From assembly GCF_002831565.1 (NCBI RefSeq), contig NZ_CP025096.1, positions 7,059,014 through 7,123,013 of the forward strand: a stretch of DNA of 64,000 bases, written 5' to 3'. Source of the DNA: Spirosoma pollinicola. Its GTDB lineage: Bacteria; Bacteroidota; Bacteroidia; Cytophagales; Spirosomataceae. The notes below the pieces were generated by a model. That model searched no databases and was not told the DNA's origin. It saw nothing but the letters and a program-made list of their open reading frames with translations. This document shows, piece by piece, positions 52,785 through 60,490 of this stretch; within the stretch, counting starts at the first letter, position 1; each line of letters begins with the position of its first letter. The position numbers and the translations under genes are program-made.

Positions 52785-53072
52785 ATGGATGGGGATCATA
52801 TTAAAGAACTGCTAAAAGCTAACAAAGAGCGTTTATTTATCGCTTACCCGCTGGCATCATTAGCCTTATTTGGTTCCTACGCAGACGGTACAGCAACAGA
52901 AGACAGTGATGTAGACATATTGGTCGAGTTTAAAAAGCCTGTTGGCTTCGAGTTTATAGACTTGTCGATTGAGCTGGAGAACCTGCTTCAAAAGCCCGTT
53001 GATTTAGTAACTCGAAAAGCGATAAAGCCAAGGTTAATGCCTTATATCACACAACAGTTATACTATGTCTAA
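52785..53072 (+). CDS. mntA: MNT-type nucleotidyltransferase antitoxin (MntA-like)
   Basis: A 95-residue minimal nucleotidyltransferase from ATG 52785. The catalytic motif GSx10DxD is exact: LFGSYADGTATEDSDVDIL. In HEPN-MNT modules the MntA protein inactivates the HepT ribonuclease by adding AMP to a tyrosine. The stop overlaps the start of the HEPN gene by 8 bases, the hallmark of a toxin-antitoxin operon. Gene symbol by family. Confidence 0.85.
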   Translation: MDGDHIKELLKANKERLFIAYPLASLALFGSYADGTATEDSDVDILVEFKKPVGFEFIDLSIELENLLQKPVDLVTRKAIKPRLMPYITQQLYYV

Positions 53073-53436
53073 GCGGTCAGCCTACATATTATTAACAGAT
53101 ATGCTTGAGGCTGTCAATGCTATACAGGAATACACTGTTGGTCTGGACTACGAATCGTTTTTAGCAAACAGGATGGCAAGAGATGCAGTTATTCGAAACG
53201 TTCAGGTTTTGGGCGAAGCTGCCAACCGTATCTCTAAACCATTCCGAGACCAGTATTCAATGATCGAATGGATGCGTATTATTCGGACTCGTCATATTTT
53301 AGTACATGACTATTTTGGTCTTGATTATGAAATTATATGGCGTATAATAACCGTTCATATACCTCCTCTTCGAGAGGCAGTTAAACAAATTTTAGACAGT
53401 GCCCCGCCAGAAGATGCGGATATTGAACAAATCTAA
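53065..53436 (+). CDS. hepT: HEPN-domain ribonuclease toxin (HepT-like, DUF86)
   Basis: A 123-residue helical protein with the HEPN motif Rx4HxY: R-HILV-H-D-Y within IIRTRHILVHDYFGLDY (about residues 73-89). VLGEAANRISKPFR (near 54) is a DUF86 block. HepT cleaves RNA and is neutralised by the MntA partner just upstream, which overlaps by 8 bases. The serA fusion gene starts 3 bases after it, so the pair may be transcribed into the serine operon. It is probably a laterally acquired toxin-antitoxin pair. Confidence 0.87.
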   Translation: MSKRSAYILLTDMLEAVNAIQEYTVGLDYESFLANRMARDAVIRNVQVLGEAANRISKPFRDQYSMIEWMRIIRTRHILVHDYFGLDYEIIWRIITVHIPPLREAVKQILDSAPPEDADIEQI

Positions 53437-53439
53437 ATC

Positions 53440-55344
53440 ATGCTCACCAAACCACTAGAACAAACGTATTACATCATTGATTTTGACAGCACCTTTACCA
53501 AGGTTGAAGCGCTCGACGTGCTGGGTGAAATCTCGCTGGTAGGCCGCCCCGACCGCGATGATGTGCTGAACGAAATCAAAGCGATTACTGACCGGGGTAT
53601 GTCGGGCGAAATCTCGTTTACTGACTCCCTTGTCCTGCGTCTTAATCTCCTGAAAGCGCATAAAAGTCAGCTGCCTGCCTTGGTTGAAACGTTGATGGGT
53701 AAAATATCGGATTCGTTTCAACGCAACAAACAGTTTCTGACGGAGAATGCCGAAACAATCTATATCGTTTCGAACGGCTTTAAAGAATTCATCATTCCCA
53801 TCGTTACCTCGTTGGGCGTTCGTGCAGAAAACGTCTTTGCTAATACGTTTGAGCTCGACGAAAATGGAGCAATCGTTGGCTTCGATTCAGAAAATCCATT
53901 ATCATCCAATGGAGGCAAATCGCAGGTGATTCGGAATCTGAATCTCGACGGCGAAGTCTACGTCATTGGCGATGGCTACACCGACTATGAGATCAAGGCA
54001 TCGGGTCTGGCCAATCGTTTTTATGCATTTACGGAAAATGTAATGCGCCCCCGCGTTGTGGCACAGGCTGATCACGTGGCACCATCGCTCGATGAGTTCC
54101 TGTACCATAACAACCTCAGCCGCAGCCAGTCGTATCCAAAAAGCCGGATCAAAGTCCTGTTGCTGGAAAACGTACACCCAAATGCTATTCAATTATTCGA
54201 ACAGGAAGGCTTCAACGTTGAGATTCGAAAAGGCGCCCTGGACGAAGAGGAGCTGATCGAAGCTATCCGCGATGTATCTATTTTGGGTATCCGGTCGAAA
54301 ACGAATGTGACAGCCCGCGTATTGGAGCACGCCAATAAACTAATGACCGTTGGCGCGTTCTGTATCGGTACCAACCAGATCGACCTCGATGCCTGTACCG
54401 AAAAAGGGATCGCCGTCTTTAATGCTCCTTATAGTAATACACGGTCGGTGGTTGAGTTGGCCATTGGTGAGATAATCATGCTGATTCGCAGCATTGTACC
54501 AAAGAGTAACCTGATGCACAAAGGCGGATGGGATAAATCGGCTAATAACAGCTTTGAAGTTCGGGGTAAAAAACTTGGTCTGGTCGGCTATGGCAATATC
54601 GGCACACAACTTTCGGTAGTAGCCGAAGCTCTGGGCATGGAAGTTTACTTCTATGATGCCGTCGACAAACTGTCTCTTGGCAACGCCCGCAAGTGTAAGT
54701 CATTGGACGAATTGCTGGCTATTTCGGACATTATCAGCCTGCATACCGATGGACGGAAAGAGAACAAGAACCTGATTAGCTACCGTGAATTTGGGCTGAT
54801 GAAAAATGGTGTCATCTTCCTGAATCTTTCGCGCGGCCACATTGTCGATATTCCGGCTTTGGTTGATGCTATTGAACGCGGGAAAGTTGCCGGTGCCGGT
54901 GTTGACGTATTCCCGAATGAGCCTAAGACCAATAATGAGGAGTTTATAAGTAGATTGCGCAACTTGCCCAACGTGATTCTGACGCCCCATATTGGTGGAA
55001 GTACAGAAGAAGCGCAGGCCAACATCGGTAGCTTTGTACCGAGCAAACTTCTCGAATATATCAACAATGGCAGTACCTACGGCAGTGTAAACTTCCCTGA
55101 ACTGCAATTGCCTCTCCTGAAAGGCGCGCACCGCCTGTTACACGTCCACGAAAACGTTCCGGGTATTCTGGCCAAAATGAACACCATTTTTGCTAAACAC
55201 CACATCAACATTCACGGCCAGTATCTCAAAACCAATGAGAAAATCGGCTATGTAATTACGGATGTCGCCAAAGAATATGCCGAAGAGGTTGTCGAAGAGC
55301 TAAAGGACATTGATAACACAATTAAGTTTAGACTATTATACTAA
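53440..55344 (+). CDS. serA: Fused phosphoserine phosphatase-like (HAD) and phosphoglycerate dehydrogenase with ACT domain
   Basis: A 634-residue fusion. Residues 1-225 are a HAD phosphatase of the SerB type: nucleophile motif DFDSTFT (D14, D16), SNGFKEFIIP (motif II), and GDGYTDYEIKA (motif III/IV). Residues 235-555 are phosphoglycerate dehydrogenase: GIRSKTNVT, GYGNIGTQLSVVAEALG (NAD loop near 380), NLSRGHIVD and LTPHIGGST. Residues 565-634 are an ACT domain (VHENVPGILAKMNTIF), the usual site of serine feedback. Together with the next gene (SerC-like) this covers all three steps from 3-phosphoglycerate to serine. It starts 3 bases after the HEPN gene. Whether the HAD half is active is inferred from intact motifs. 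Confidence 0.9.
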   Translation: MLTKPLEQTYYIIDFDSTFTKVEALDVLGEISLVGRPDRDDVLNEIKAITDRGMSGEISFTDSLVLRLNLLKAHKSQLPALVETLMGKISDSFQRNKQFLTENAETIYIVSNGFKEFIIPIVTSLGVRAENVFANTFELDENGAIVGFDSENPLSSNGGKSQVIRNLNLDGEVYVIGDGYTDYEIKASGLANRFYAFTENVMRPRVVAQADHVAPSLDEFLYHNNLSRSQSYPKSRIKVLLLENVHPNAIQLFEQEGFNVEIRKGALDEEELIEAIRDVSILGIRSKTNVTARVLEHANKLMTVGAFCIGTNQIDLDACTEKGIAVFNAPYSNTRSVVELAIGEIIMLIRSIVPKSNLMHKGGWDKSANNSFEVRGKKLGLVGYGNIGTQLSVVAEALGMEVYFYDAVDKLSLGNARKCKSLDELLAISDIISLHTDGRKENKNLISYREFGLMKNGVIFLNLSRGHIVDIPALVDAIERGKVAGAGVDVFPNEPKTNNEEFISRLRNLPNVILTPHIGGSTEEAQANIGSFVPSKLLEYINNGSTYGSVNFPELQLPLLKGAHRLLHVHENVPGILAKMNTIFAKHHINIHGQYLKTNEKIGYVITDVAKEYAEEVVEELKDIDNTIKFRLLY

Positions 55345-55418
55345 AGAGTGAAAGAGCGAAAGAATGAGAGAGCAGACAAAAGCTCTTTCGCTATTTCGCT
55401 CTTTCACTCTTTCGCTCT
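55343..55418. repeat. Octamer repeat with 19-bp inverted arms between serA and serC
   Basis: AAAGAGTGAAAGAGCGAAA (55343-55361) pairs perfectly with 55394-55412. Both arms are made of the octamers YGAAAGAG or their complement. It overlaps the serA stop codon and ends just before the serC start, so the transcript passing into serC would contain a strong hairpin. Confidence 0.8.
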
Positions 55419-55425
55419 CTTAAAA

Positions 55426-56517
55426 ATGCAAAATACCTACTTCACTCCCGGCCCGGCCGAGCTTTATCCAACGTTTTATCAACATCTGCAACAAGCTTTA
55501 GATGAACAGATTGGCTCGATTTCGCACCGGAGTCAACGCTTTCGGGACATCTACAAGTTTGCCGATGAACAACTCCGGACGTTGCTGAATATTCCGGCAA
55601 CGCACGGCATATTCTTTACCGGTTCAGCGTCGGAAGTGTGGGAACGGGTCCTTCTTAACTGTGTGGAGCATGAGAGTTTTCACCTCGTCAATGGTTCGTT
55701 CTCCCAAAAGTTTTATGACTATGCCAATTCGCTGCACAAGCACGCGCATATTCAGGAAAAGCCATTTGGCGAAGGGTTCGACGCGGCCGATATTGAGGTG
55801 CCTGCCTATGCCGAACTCGTTTGTTTGACGCATAACGAAACCTCATCGGGTGTGCAGATGCGGCCCGGCGAAATGCATAAGCTTAAACGCAAATATCCAA
55901 AAAAGTTGTTTTGTGTGGATATGGTCTCGTCGGCCCCCTACCCCGACCTGGATTTTAGCCTTATTGACTCTGCTTTTTTCTCGGTTCAGAAAGCGTTTGG
56001 TATGCCCGCTGGGCTGGGCGTCTGGATTGCCAGCCAGGCCTGTCTGGCTAAAGCCGAACAGTTAGAAAAAAGCGACACCTTAACGATTGGAGCACATAAT
56101 ACCCTGCCAATGCTGTGGAAGCATTATAAAACGTTTGAAACACCAGCTACACCAAACGTCCTGTATATCTATCTGCTTGGCAAAATTGCGGAGGATTTTA
56201 ACCGGATTGGTATTGATACAATACGGAAACAGACCGAAGAAAAAGCCCGGATGCTCTATAAATTCCTGGACAGTTCGGCTGACTTTTCGCCTTTTGTAAA
56301 GCAGGAACGTCACCGTTCACAGACGGTTATCGTAGCTACTGTCGGATCGCCCGAACGGCCAACGTCATCGACCGATGTTATATCGTCGGCCAAAACAGCC
56401 AATATGATCGTAGGTAGTGGCTATGGTAAATTTAAGGACTCACAAATACGGATCGCCAATTTCCCGGCCGTATCAGTAGAGCAAGTTGGAAGCCTGATCG
56501 AGCAGTTGCAGAAATAG
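55426..56517 (+). CDS. serC: Phosphoserine aminotransferase-like class V aminotransferase
   Basis: About 363 residues from ATG 55426 (MQNTYFTPGPAELYP); an upstream in-frame start at 55348 would translate the octamer repeat and is rejected. The N-terminal FTPGPAELYP is typical of this class, as is CLTHNETSSGVQMRP. The PLP lysine is probably in FFSVQKAFGMPAGLGVW (about residue 184). Context, right after the SerB-SerA fusion, strongly supports phosphohydroxypyruvate transamination. Serine-glyoxylate-type aminotransferases are the alternative. Confidence 0.87.
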   Translation: MQNTYFTPGPAELYPTFYQHLQQALDEQIGSISHRSQRFRDIYKFADEQLRTLLNIPATHGIFFTGSASEVWERVLLNCVEHESFHLVNGSFSQKFYDYANSLHKHAHIQEKPFGEGFDAADIEVPAYAELVCLTHNETSSGVQMRPGEMHKLKRKYPKKLFCVDMVSSAPYPDLDFSLIDSAFFSVQKAFGMPAGLGVWIASQACLAKAEQLEKSDTLTIGAHNTLPMLWKHYKTFETPATPNVLYIYLLGKIAEDFNRIGIDTIRKQTEEKARMLYKFLDSSADFSPFVKQERHRSQTVIVATVGSPERPTSSTDVISSAKTANMIVGSGYGKFKDSQIRIANFPAVSVEQVGSLIEQLQK

Positions 56518-56540
56518 AGCGGTAGCTACACGTTCACCTG

Positions 56541-56574
56541 ACGCCACCTCACTCGTTGAGGTGGCGTTATTTTT
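56541..56574 (+). terminator. Terminator after serC
   Basis: ACGCCACCTCA (56541-56551) pairs with TGAGGTGGCGT (56557-56567), 5-base loop, followed by TATTTTTT. Confidence 0.9.
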
Positions 56575-56668
56575 TGCGGGCAGTTGTCAATAAGCAAAGA
56601 TGGTAACAAACCTTATGTAGGCTTCGTGGTTAATAGGACAGTGTTTTTATGAATTCAACTCAACGACG

Positions 56669-57364
56669 ATGAAGAAATTACTTACAACTACATCACTTTT
56701 TATGGGTCTGGCTATTTGTGGCCTTGCTCAAAGCCGCTCCGACTCATCGGGCAGTGGGAAACCACTTATTGATGAAAAAACGAAGCGAGAAGTTCGGCAA
56801 AAAGCAGAACAGGCGAGCGAAAAAATGGATGAAGAAATAGATAAGTCCATTAGCTATCAGCAAGCAAATCAGTTGAGCTGGTTTGAACCAAACAACCTGT
56901 TTCTAGGTGGCGGTCTTGGCATGGGAGCCAGTAGCGGCCAGGTTTATCTGGCTTTCAACTCCCGTATCGGCTACTTTTTTCAACCCGGTTTTGCCGCAGG
57001 GCTACGGTATGACGCCGACCGGCTTGTGGGAAATAAGTACCATTCGCGGCAAGTTGGTGCTTTTGCCCGTTACTACCCTTTCCGTACTCGAATTAGCAGC
57101 TTTGTTGGTGCCAGCCTGAATAGTGGCCGCGAATTTTCGGAGAATGTTCCAGCCGATGCCAAGTACAAGTACACCAGCGTTGGGTTGGAAATTGGGGTAA
57201 TGGCCTGGATTCTACACCGTTTAGGTGCCGAGGTTTCTTATGAGAGTAGCTTCTACAATAAAATTGACCCTACCGTTAGCCGGGGTAAAGGCGGTCGACT
57301 AAAATTTGGTGTCAATTACTACTTTGGCCGGGTTGCCGGTCGTGGGGTTAAGTTGGCAAAATAA
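56669..57364 (+). CDS. Outer-membrane beta-barrel protein
   Basis: A 231-residue protein with a signal peptide (residues 3-20, ending GLAQS). A charged helical segment (EKTKREVRQKAEQASEKMDEEIDKS) precedes a barrel of alternating strands: NLFLGGGLGMGASSGQVYLAFNSRIGYFFQPGFAAGLRY and the final RLKFGVNYYFG. This resembles small OmpA-like or porin-family proteins of Bacteroidota. No ligand is evident. It is transcribed alone with a terminator downstream. Confidence 0.7.
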   Translation: MKKLLTTTSLFMGLAICGLAQSRSDSSGSGKPLIDEKTKREVRQKAEQASEKMDEEIDKSISYQQANQLSWFEPNNLFLGGGLGMGASSGQVYLAFNSRIGYFFQPGFAAGLRYDADRLVGNKYHSRQVGAFARYYPFRTRISSFVGASLNSGREFSENVPADAKYKYTSVGLEIGVMAWILHRLGAEVSYESSFYNKIDPTVSRGKGGRLKFGVNYYFGRVAGRGVKLAK

Positions 57365-57394
57365 GTACCCTGTTTTAACAAACAGCTTTACTCA

Positions 57395-57430
57395 GACAAA
57401 CGGCCACCAATCAACTGGTGGCCGTTTGTC
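57395..57430. terminator. Bidirectional terminator between the OMP gene and the DinB-like gene
   Basis: GACAAACGGCCACCA (57395-57409) pairs perfectly with 57416-57430. It separates convergent genes. Confidence 0.88.
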
Positions 57431-57436
57431 ATTCCG

Positions 57437-57958
57437 CTAAACCAGTGCCAATAACTTCAAATTGTGTCGCGTATGTATACTTGTAAAATAGAGCATTTCC
57501 CGAACGGTTAATTTTCCAAGCACTGGATGAGGTACGTAATAATTATCCAACTCACTAATCGACCAACTTTCGAGAACAGCCGCCAGAGCATCATAAACCC
57601 CTGCAAATCGCGCCCCCATCTCGCTTTTTTCCACCTGCACATCTTCGGGTCGGGGCGATAAGGCTGCGGGAGCTTTAGCACCTGTTTCCAGAATAATCTG
57701 GTACGCAACTGCAATGTCGTTGTACGATCTTGACGAAGTCTCCACTGGTCCCCACTGGCTCAATACCTCACGAGGTCCGGTCATTAATCGAATAATTGGA
57801 CGAGCCGACAGATACAAATGCTGCAACACCTCAGCAACCGACCATTTACTATTGGCTTTAGCTGCAAATTGCTCGCCTGGCAAACGGTTTGCCCATTCCA
57901 TGAAAGCATGACAATCGGCTTGTAATCGCTCTTGAATAGCTTTTTTCTGCTCATCCAT
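57437..57958 (-). CDS. DinB-family protein
   Basis: A 173-residue four-helix protein of the DinB/DUF664 group. The first helix is CHAFMEWANRLPGEQF; WSVAEVLQHLYLSARP holds the first metal-binding histidine (about residue 48), and SIHTRHNLKLL near the end the others. Members bind a divalent metal and many act as thiol transferases (for example with bacillithiol); the exact activity here is unknown. It lies alone, ahead of the divergent radical SAM gene. Confidence 0.82.
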   Translation of the reverse strand: MDEQKKAIQERLQADCHAFMEWANRLPGEQFAAKANSKWSVAEVLQHLYLSARPIIRLMTGPREVLSQWGPVETSSRSYNDIAVAYQIILETGAKAPAALSPRPEDVQVEKSEMGARFAGVYDALAAVLESWSISELDNYYVPHPVLGKLTVREMLYFTSIHTRHNLKLLALV

Positions 57959-58169
57959 AGTAACTTTCTCTTCAGAAAAAAAATAAAAATCGACTGCCCT
58001 GAGAAAGGCAATTTTTCACCCAATCATATTTTTTATATAGTATTGATAATCAATAGTATAACCGCAAAAAATTTCTATCTCGCGGGGATTCTTACACCCA
58101 TAAATTTTGTTCTGTATATAGGTAGCTAATGCCTGATACAGGCTTATTTCCAGCCCTTTTTACTCCGTT

Positions 58170-59309
58170 ATGACAGTTGACTTAACCGAAACACCAGTCG
58201 TTAAACCACTCACAAAATCGGCCCGTTTATGGATGCCCAAACGCGTTGTTTTTACCGCCGACGCGCTGAAAGAGTCATTTGGTCAGGCTATGTACGAACG
58301 CATATCAGGACTCAATCTACCTATTGAGGTTGCTAAAAACAACCGCATTACAGGGTTGCGCGGAGCTGATGAACGAGAGACCTATCGCATCGCCAAAAAT
58401 ACGCTGGCTATTGTGAATGCACCGCCCGGTGCGTTTCGACTACAGCCTATTCCGCCCTCAGCCGATTGGCAAATGAATCTTGCAGAAGGGTGTCCGGCAC
58501 ATTGTCAGTATTGTTATCTGGCCGGTAGTCTTTCGGGGCCGCCGGTTGTGCGGGCCTACGCAAATCTACCCGGTATGCTGGTGCATACCGCAACTTATGA
58601 AGGCACTTATCCGCCCAATCGAACCTGGCAGAAAACAGCCAACGATTCAGACACTGGTTTGCGCCCCACAACCTTTGAGGTTAGTTGCTATACTGATGTA
58701 CTGGGAATCGAACACCTGACGGGTAGTATGGCCGAATGTATTCGGTATTTTGGTACACGCGAGATGGCCGAGTTACGCTTTGTTACAAAATACGATCAGG
58801 TTGATAATCTGCTTAACCTGCCCCATAACGGCCACACCCGCGCCCGCGTCAGCCTTAACGCCGACACTGTTGCCAGGCGGCTCGAAGGTGGTACGGCCTC
58901 TGTAGAAGCCCGGCTGCAAGGTATCCGTAAGCTGGCGATGCCAAAAGAGTTGGGCGGAGGGGGCTACCCAGTTGGGCTGGTTATTGCGCCTATTATGGCG
59001 ATTCCTAACTGGCGTGAACATTATACAGCCCTGCTCAACCGTATGTCGGCCGTTCTTGACTTTCCTCAACTAAATATGAATGTCGAGTTTATAAGCCACC
59101 GTTTTACACCCGGCTCAAAAGACGTGCTGTTGCAATGGTACCCCAATACATCGCTCGATCTTGACGAATCGACCCGCGCCGAGAAGCGGAATAAGTTTGG
59201 CGGCACCAAATATGTGTACCGCCCTGAAGAAATGAAGGAGATGAAAGTTTTCTTTTATACAGAATGGACGAAGAGATTCCCGAACGCACCAATTTTGTAC
59301 TGGACTTGA
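58170..59309 (+). CDS. Spore photoproduct lyase-family radical SAM protein
   Basis: A 379-residue radical SAM protein. The [4Fe-4S] cysteines form CPAHCQYC (about residues 107-114) in LAEGCPAHCQYCYLAGSLSG. N-terminal PKRVVFTADALKESFGQAMYERI, RVSLNADTVARRLEGGT and the C-terminal YPNTSLDLDESTRAEKRNKFG resemble SplB, which repairs the spore photoproduct. Bacteroidota do not make spores, so here it may repair UV damage in other contexts or have another substrate. It is transcribed alone after a 211-base gap. Confidence 0.82.
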   Translation: MTVDLTETPVVKPLTKSARLWMPKRVVFTADALKESFGQAMYERISGLNLPIEVAKNNRITGLRGADERETYRIAKNTLAIVNAPPGAFRLQPIPPSADWQMNLAEGCPAHCQYCYLAGSLSGPPVVRAYANLPGMLVHTATYEGTYPPNRTWQKTANDSDTGLRPTTFEVSCYTDVLGIEHLTGSMAECIRYFGTREMAELRFVTKYDQVDNLLNLPHNGHTRARVSLNADTVARRLEGGTASVEARLQGIRKLAMPKELGGGGYPVGLVIAPIMAIPNWREHYTALLNRMSAVLDFPQLNMNVEFISHRFTPGSKDVLLQWYPNTSLDLDESTRAEKRNKFGGTKYVYRPEEMKEMKVFFYTEWTKRFPNAPILYWT

Positions 59310-59369
59310 TGGGGTTACATCTGTATTTAATTAAGTGCAAGAATTAATGTGTTCATTCTGTGAAGTGTT

Positions 59370-59398
59370 TTGCGAATGTTGTGAAAGTGGTAAATTTG
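59370..59398 (+). promoter_or_regulatory. Promoter for the DUF4920 gene
   Basis: TTG (59370-59372), an 18-base spacer and TAAATTTG (59391-59398) resemble the Bacteroidota consensus. It gives a 60-base leader. Confidence 0.5.
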
Positions 59399-59463
59399 GG
59401 AACAACAATAGGTATCGACAATTATCGTCCGTGAGTAATTCCTTTATAATCATCAAATAAGCT

Positions 59464-59919
59464 ATGAAAAATATCCTGCTTACCGGCTTGCTCATTGCCG
59501 CATCTTTTGGGGCATTCGCACAAAATGAAGTGAGCAACCACGGCAAAAAAATCACATCAGCAGGAGCCATTCCTGCAACAGAATTATCGGCTAAGATGGA
59601 CAATAAAACGGAGATGCCAGCCAAAGTGGAAGGCGTTGTTGAGTCTGTCTGCAAGGTAAAAGGCTGCTGGATGCAGGTCAAAACCGGCAATGGAGAGACG
59701 ATGCGCGTAACGTTTAAAGACTATGGTTTCTTTGTACCTAAAGACATTGTTGGCAAAACCGTTGTGGTTGAAGGAACCGCCGAAACGACCACCACACCCG
59801 TTGCTGATCTGCGCCATTTTGCTCAGGATGCCGGAAAGTCAAAAGCTGAAATAGAGAAAATCACTGAGCCCGAAAAAGCTCTCACGTTTGTTGCCGATGG
59901 CGTCATTGTGAAAAAATAG
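59464..59919 (+). CDS. DUF4920-family exported protein
   Basis: A 151-residue protein with a signal peptide (residues 3-20, ending AFAQ). The DUF4920 core: MPAKVEGVVESVCKVKGCWMQVKTGNGETMRVTFKDYGFFVPKD spans about residues 55-100 and includes the two cysteines typical of the family. It is an OB-like beta-barrel protein of unknown role, possibly metal related (inference from the cysteines). It precedes a small lipoprotein gene by 62 bases in the same direction. Confidence 0.85.
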   Translation: MKNILLTGLLIAASFGAFAQNEVSNHGKKITSAGAIPATELSAKMDNKTEMPAKVEGVVESVCKVKGCWMQVKTGNGETMRVTFKDYGFFVPKDIVGKTVVVEGTAETTTTPVADLRHFAQDAGKSKAEIEKITEPEKALTFVADGVIVKK

Positions 59920-59981
59920 GGGTGCCATTCCAACCTTTTTCCCGGCAGCCGTATCCTTGTAAGAAATCAATTACAGGAAAT

Positions 59982-60410
59982 ATGCTTAACTCAATGAAAC
60001 GGCTTTCTGGTTTACTCATCGTTGGAACTGTACTTTTTTCAGCTTGTAAATCATCTAATACCAGCCCCACAGACTCTATTTCGCTGGGGCTGCATCAATC
60101 AGGACGGCTTGGCTCCGAGATTGTTGTTCGTGTCGACTCAATTCAGGATAGCCGCTGCCCGCTGAACGTTACTTGTATATGGGCTGGTCAGGCTAAAGTT
60201 AAATTCCTGTTGTCAAAAGATACAGACTCGACTGCCGTTCGACTGTCCTTGGGCGCTGACCCCGGTAGTTCCAACAAGCGACCCGACTCAACAACGGTTT
60301 CCTTAAATAGTGAACGGTATAAGGTGATTTTGCGCGAGGTAAATCCTTATCCAGGGTCTACTACTACTAATCAGCCACAAACAACCGTTGTTCAGGTAAC
60401 AAAATTTTAG
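59982..60410 (+). CDS. Small putative lipoprotein
   Basis: About 142 residues from ATG 59982, which is preceded by AGGAAAT; ATG 59994 is possible too. The signal ends LFSAC (cysteine about residue 22). The mature part is beta-rich: SISLGLHQSGRLGSEIVVRVDS, then CPLNVTCIWAGQAKVKFLLS with two cysteines that could form a disulfide, and YKVILREVNPYPGS. Similar CPxxxxCxWxG proteins occur widely as hypothetical lipoproteins. Function unknown. Confidence 0.7.
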   Translation: MLNSMKRLSGLLIVGTVLFSACKSSNTSPTDSISLGLHQSGRLGSEIVVRVDSIQDSRCPLNVTCIWAGQAKVKFLLSKDTDSTAVRLSLGADPGSSNKRPDSTTVSLNSERYKVILREVNPYPGSTTTNQPQTTVVQVTKF

Positions 60411-60437
60411 GGGTTCTTCATAAGCTTTTCGTACTTT

Positions 60438-60472
60438 AAGGGCTGCAACATTCTGTTGTGGCCCTTTTTTGT
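60438..60472 (+). terminator. Terminator between the lipoprotein and amidohydrolase genes
   Basis: AAGGGCTGCAACA pairs, with one or two mismatches, with TGTTGTGGCCCTT, followed by TTTT. Confidence 0.75.
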
Positions 60473-60490
60473 ACCCTACTAACTTCATTT

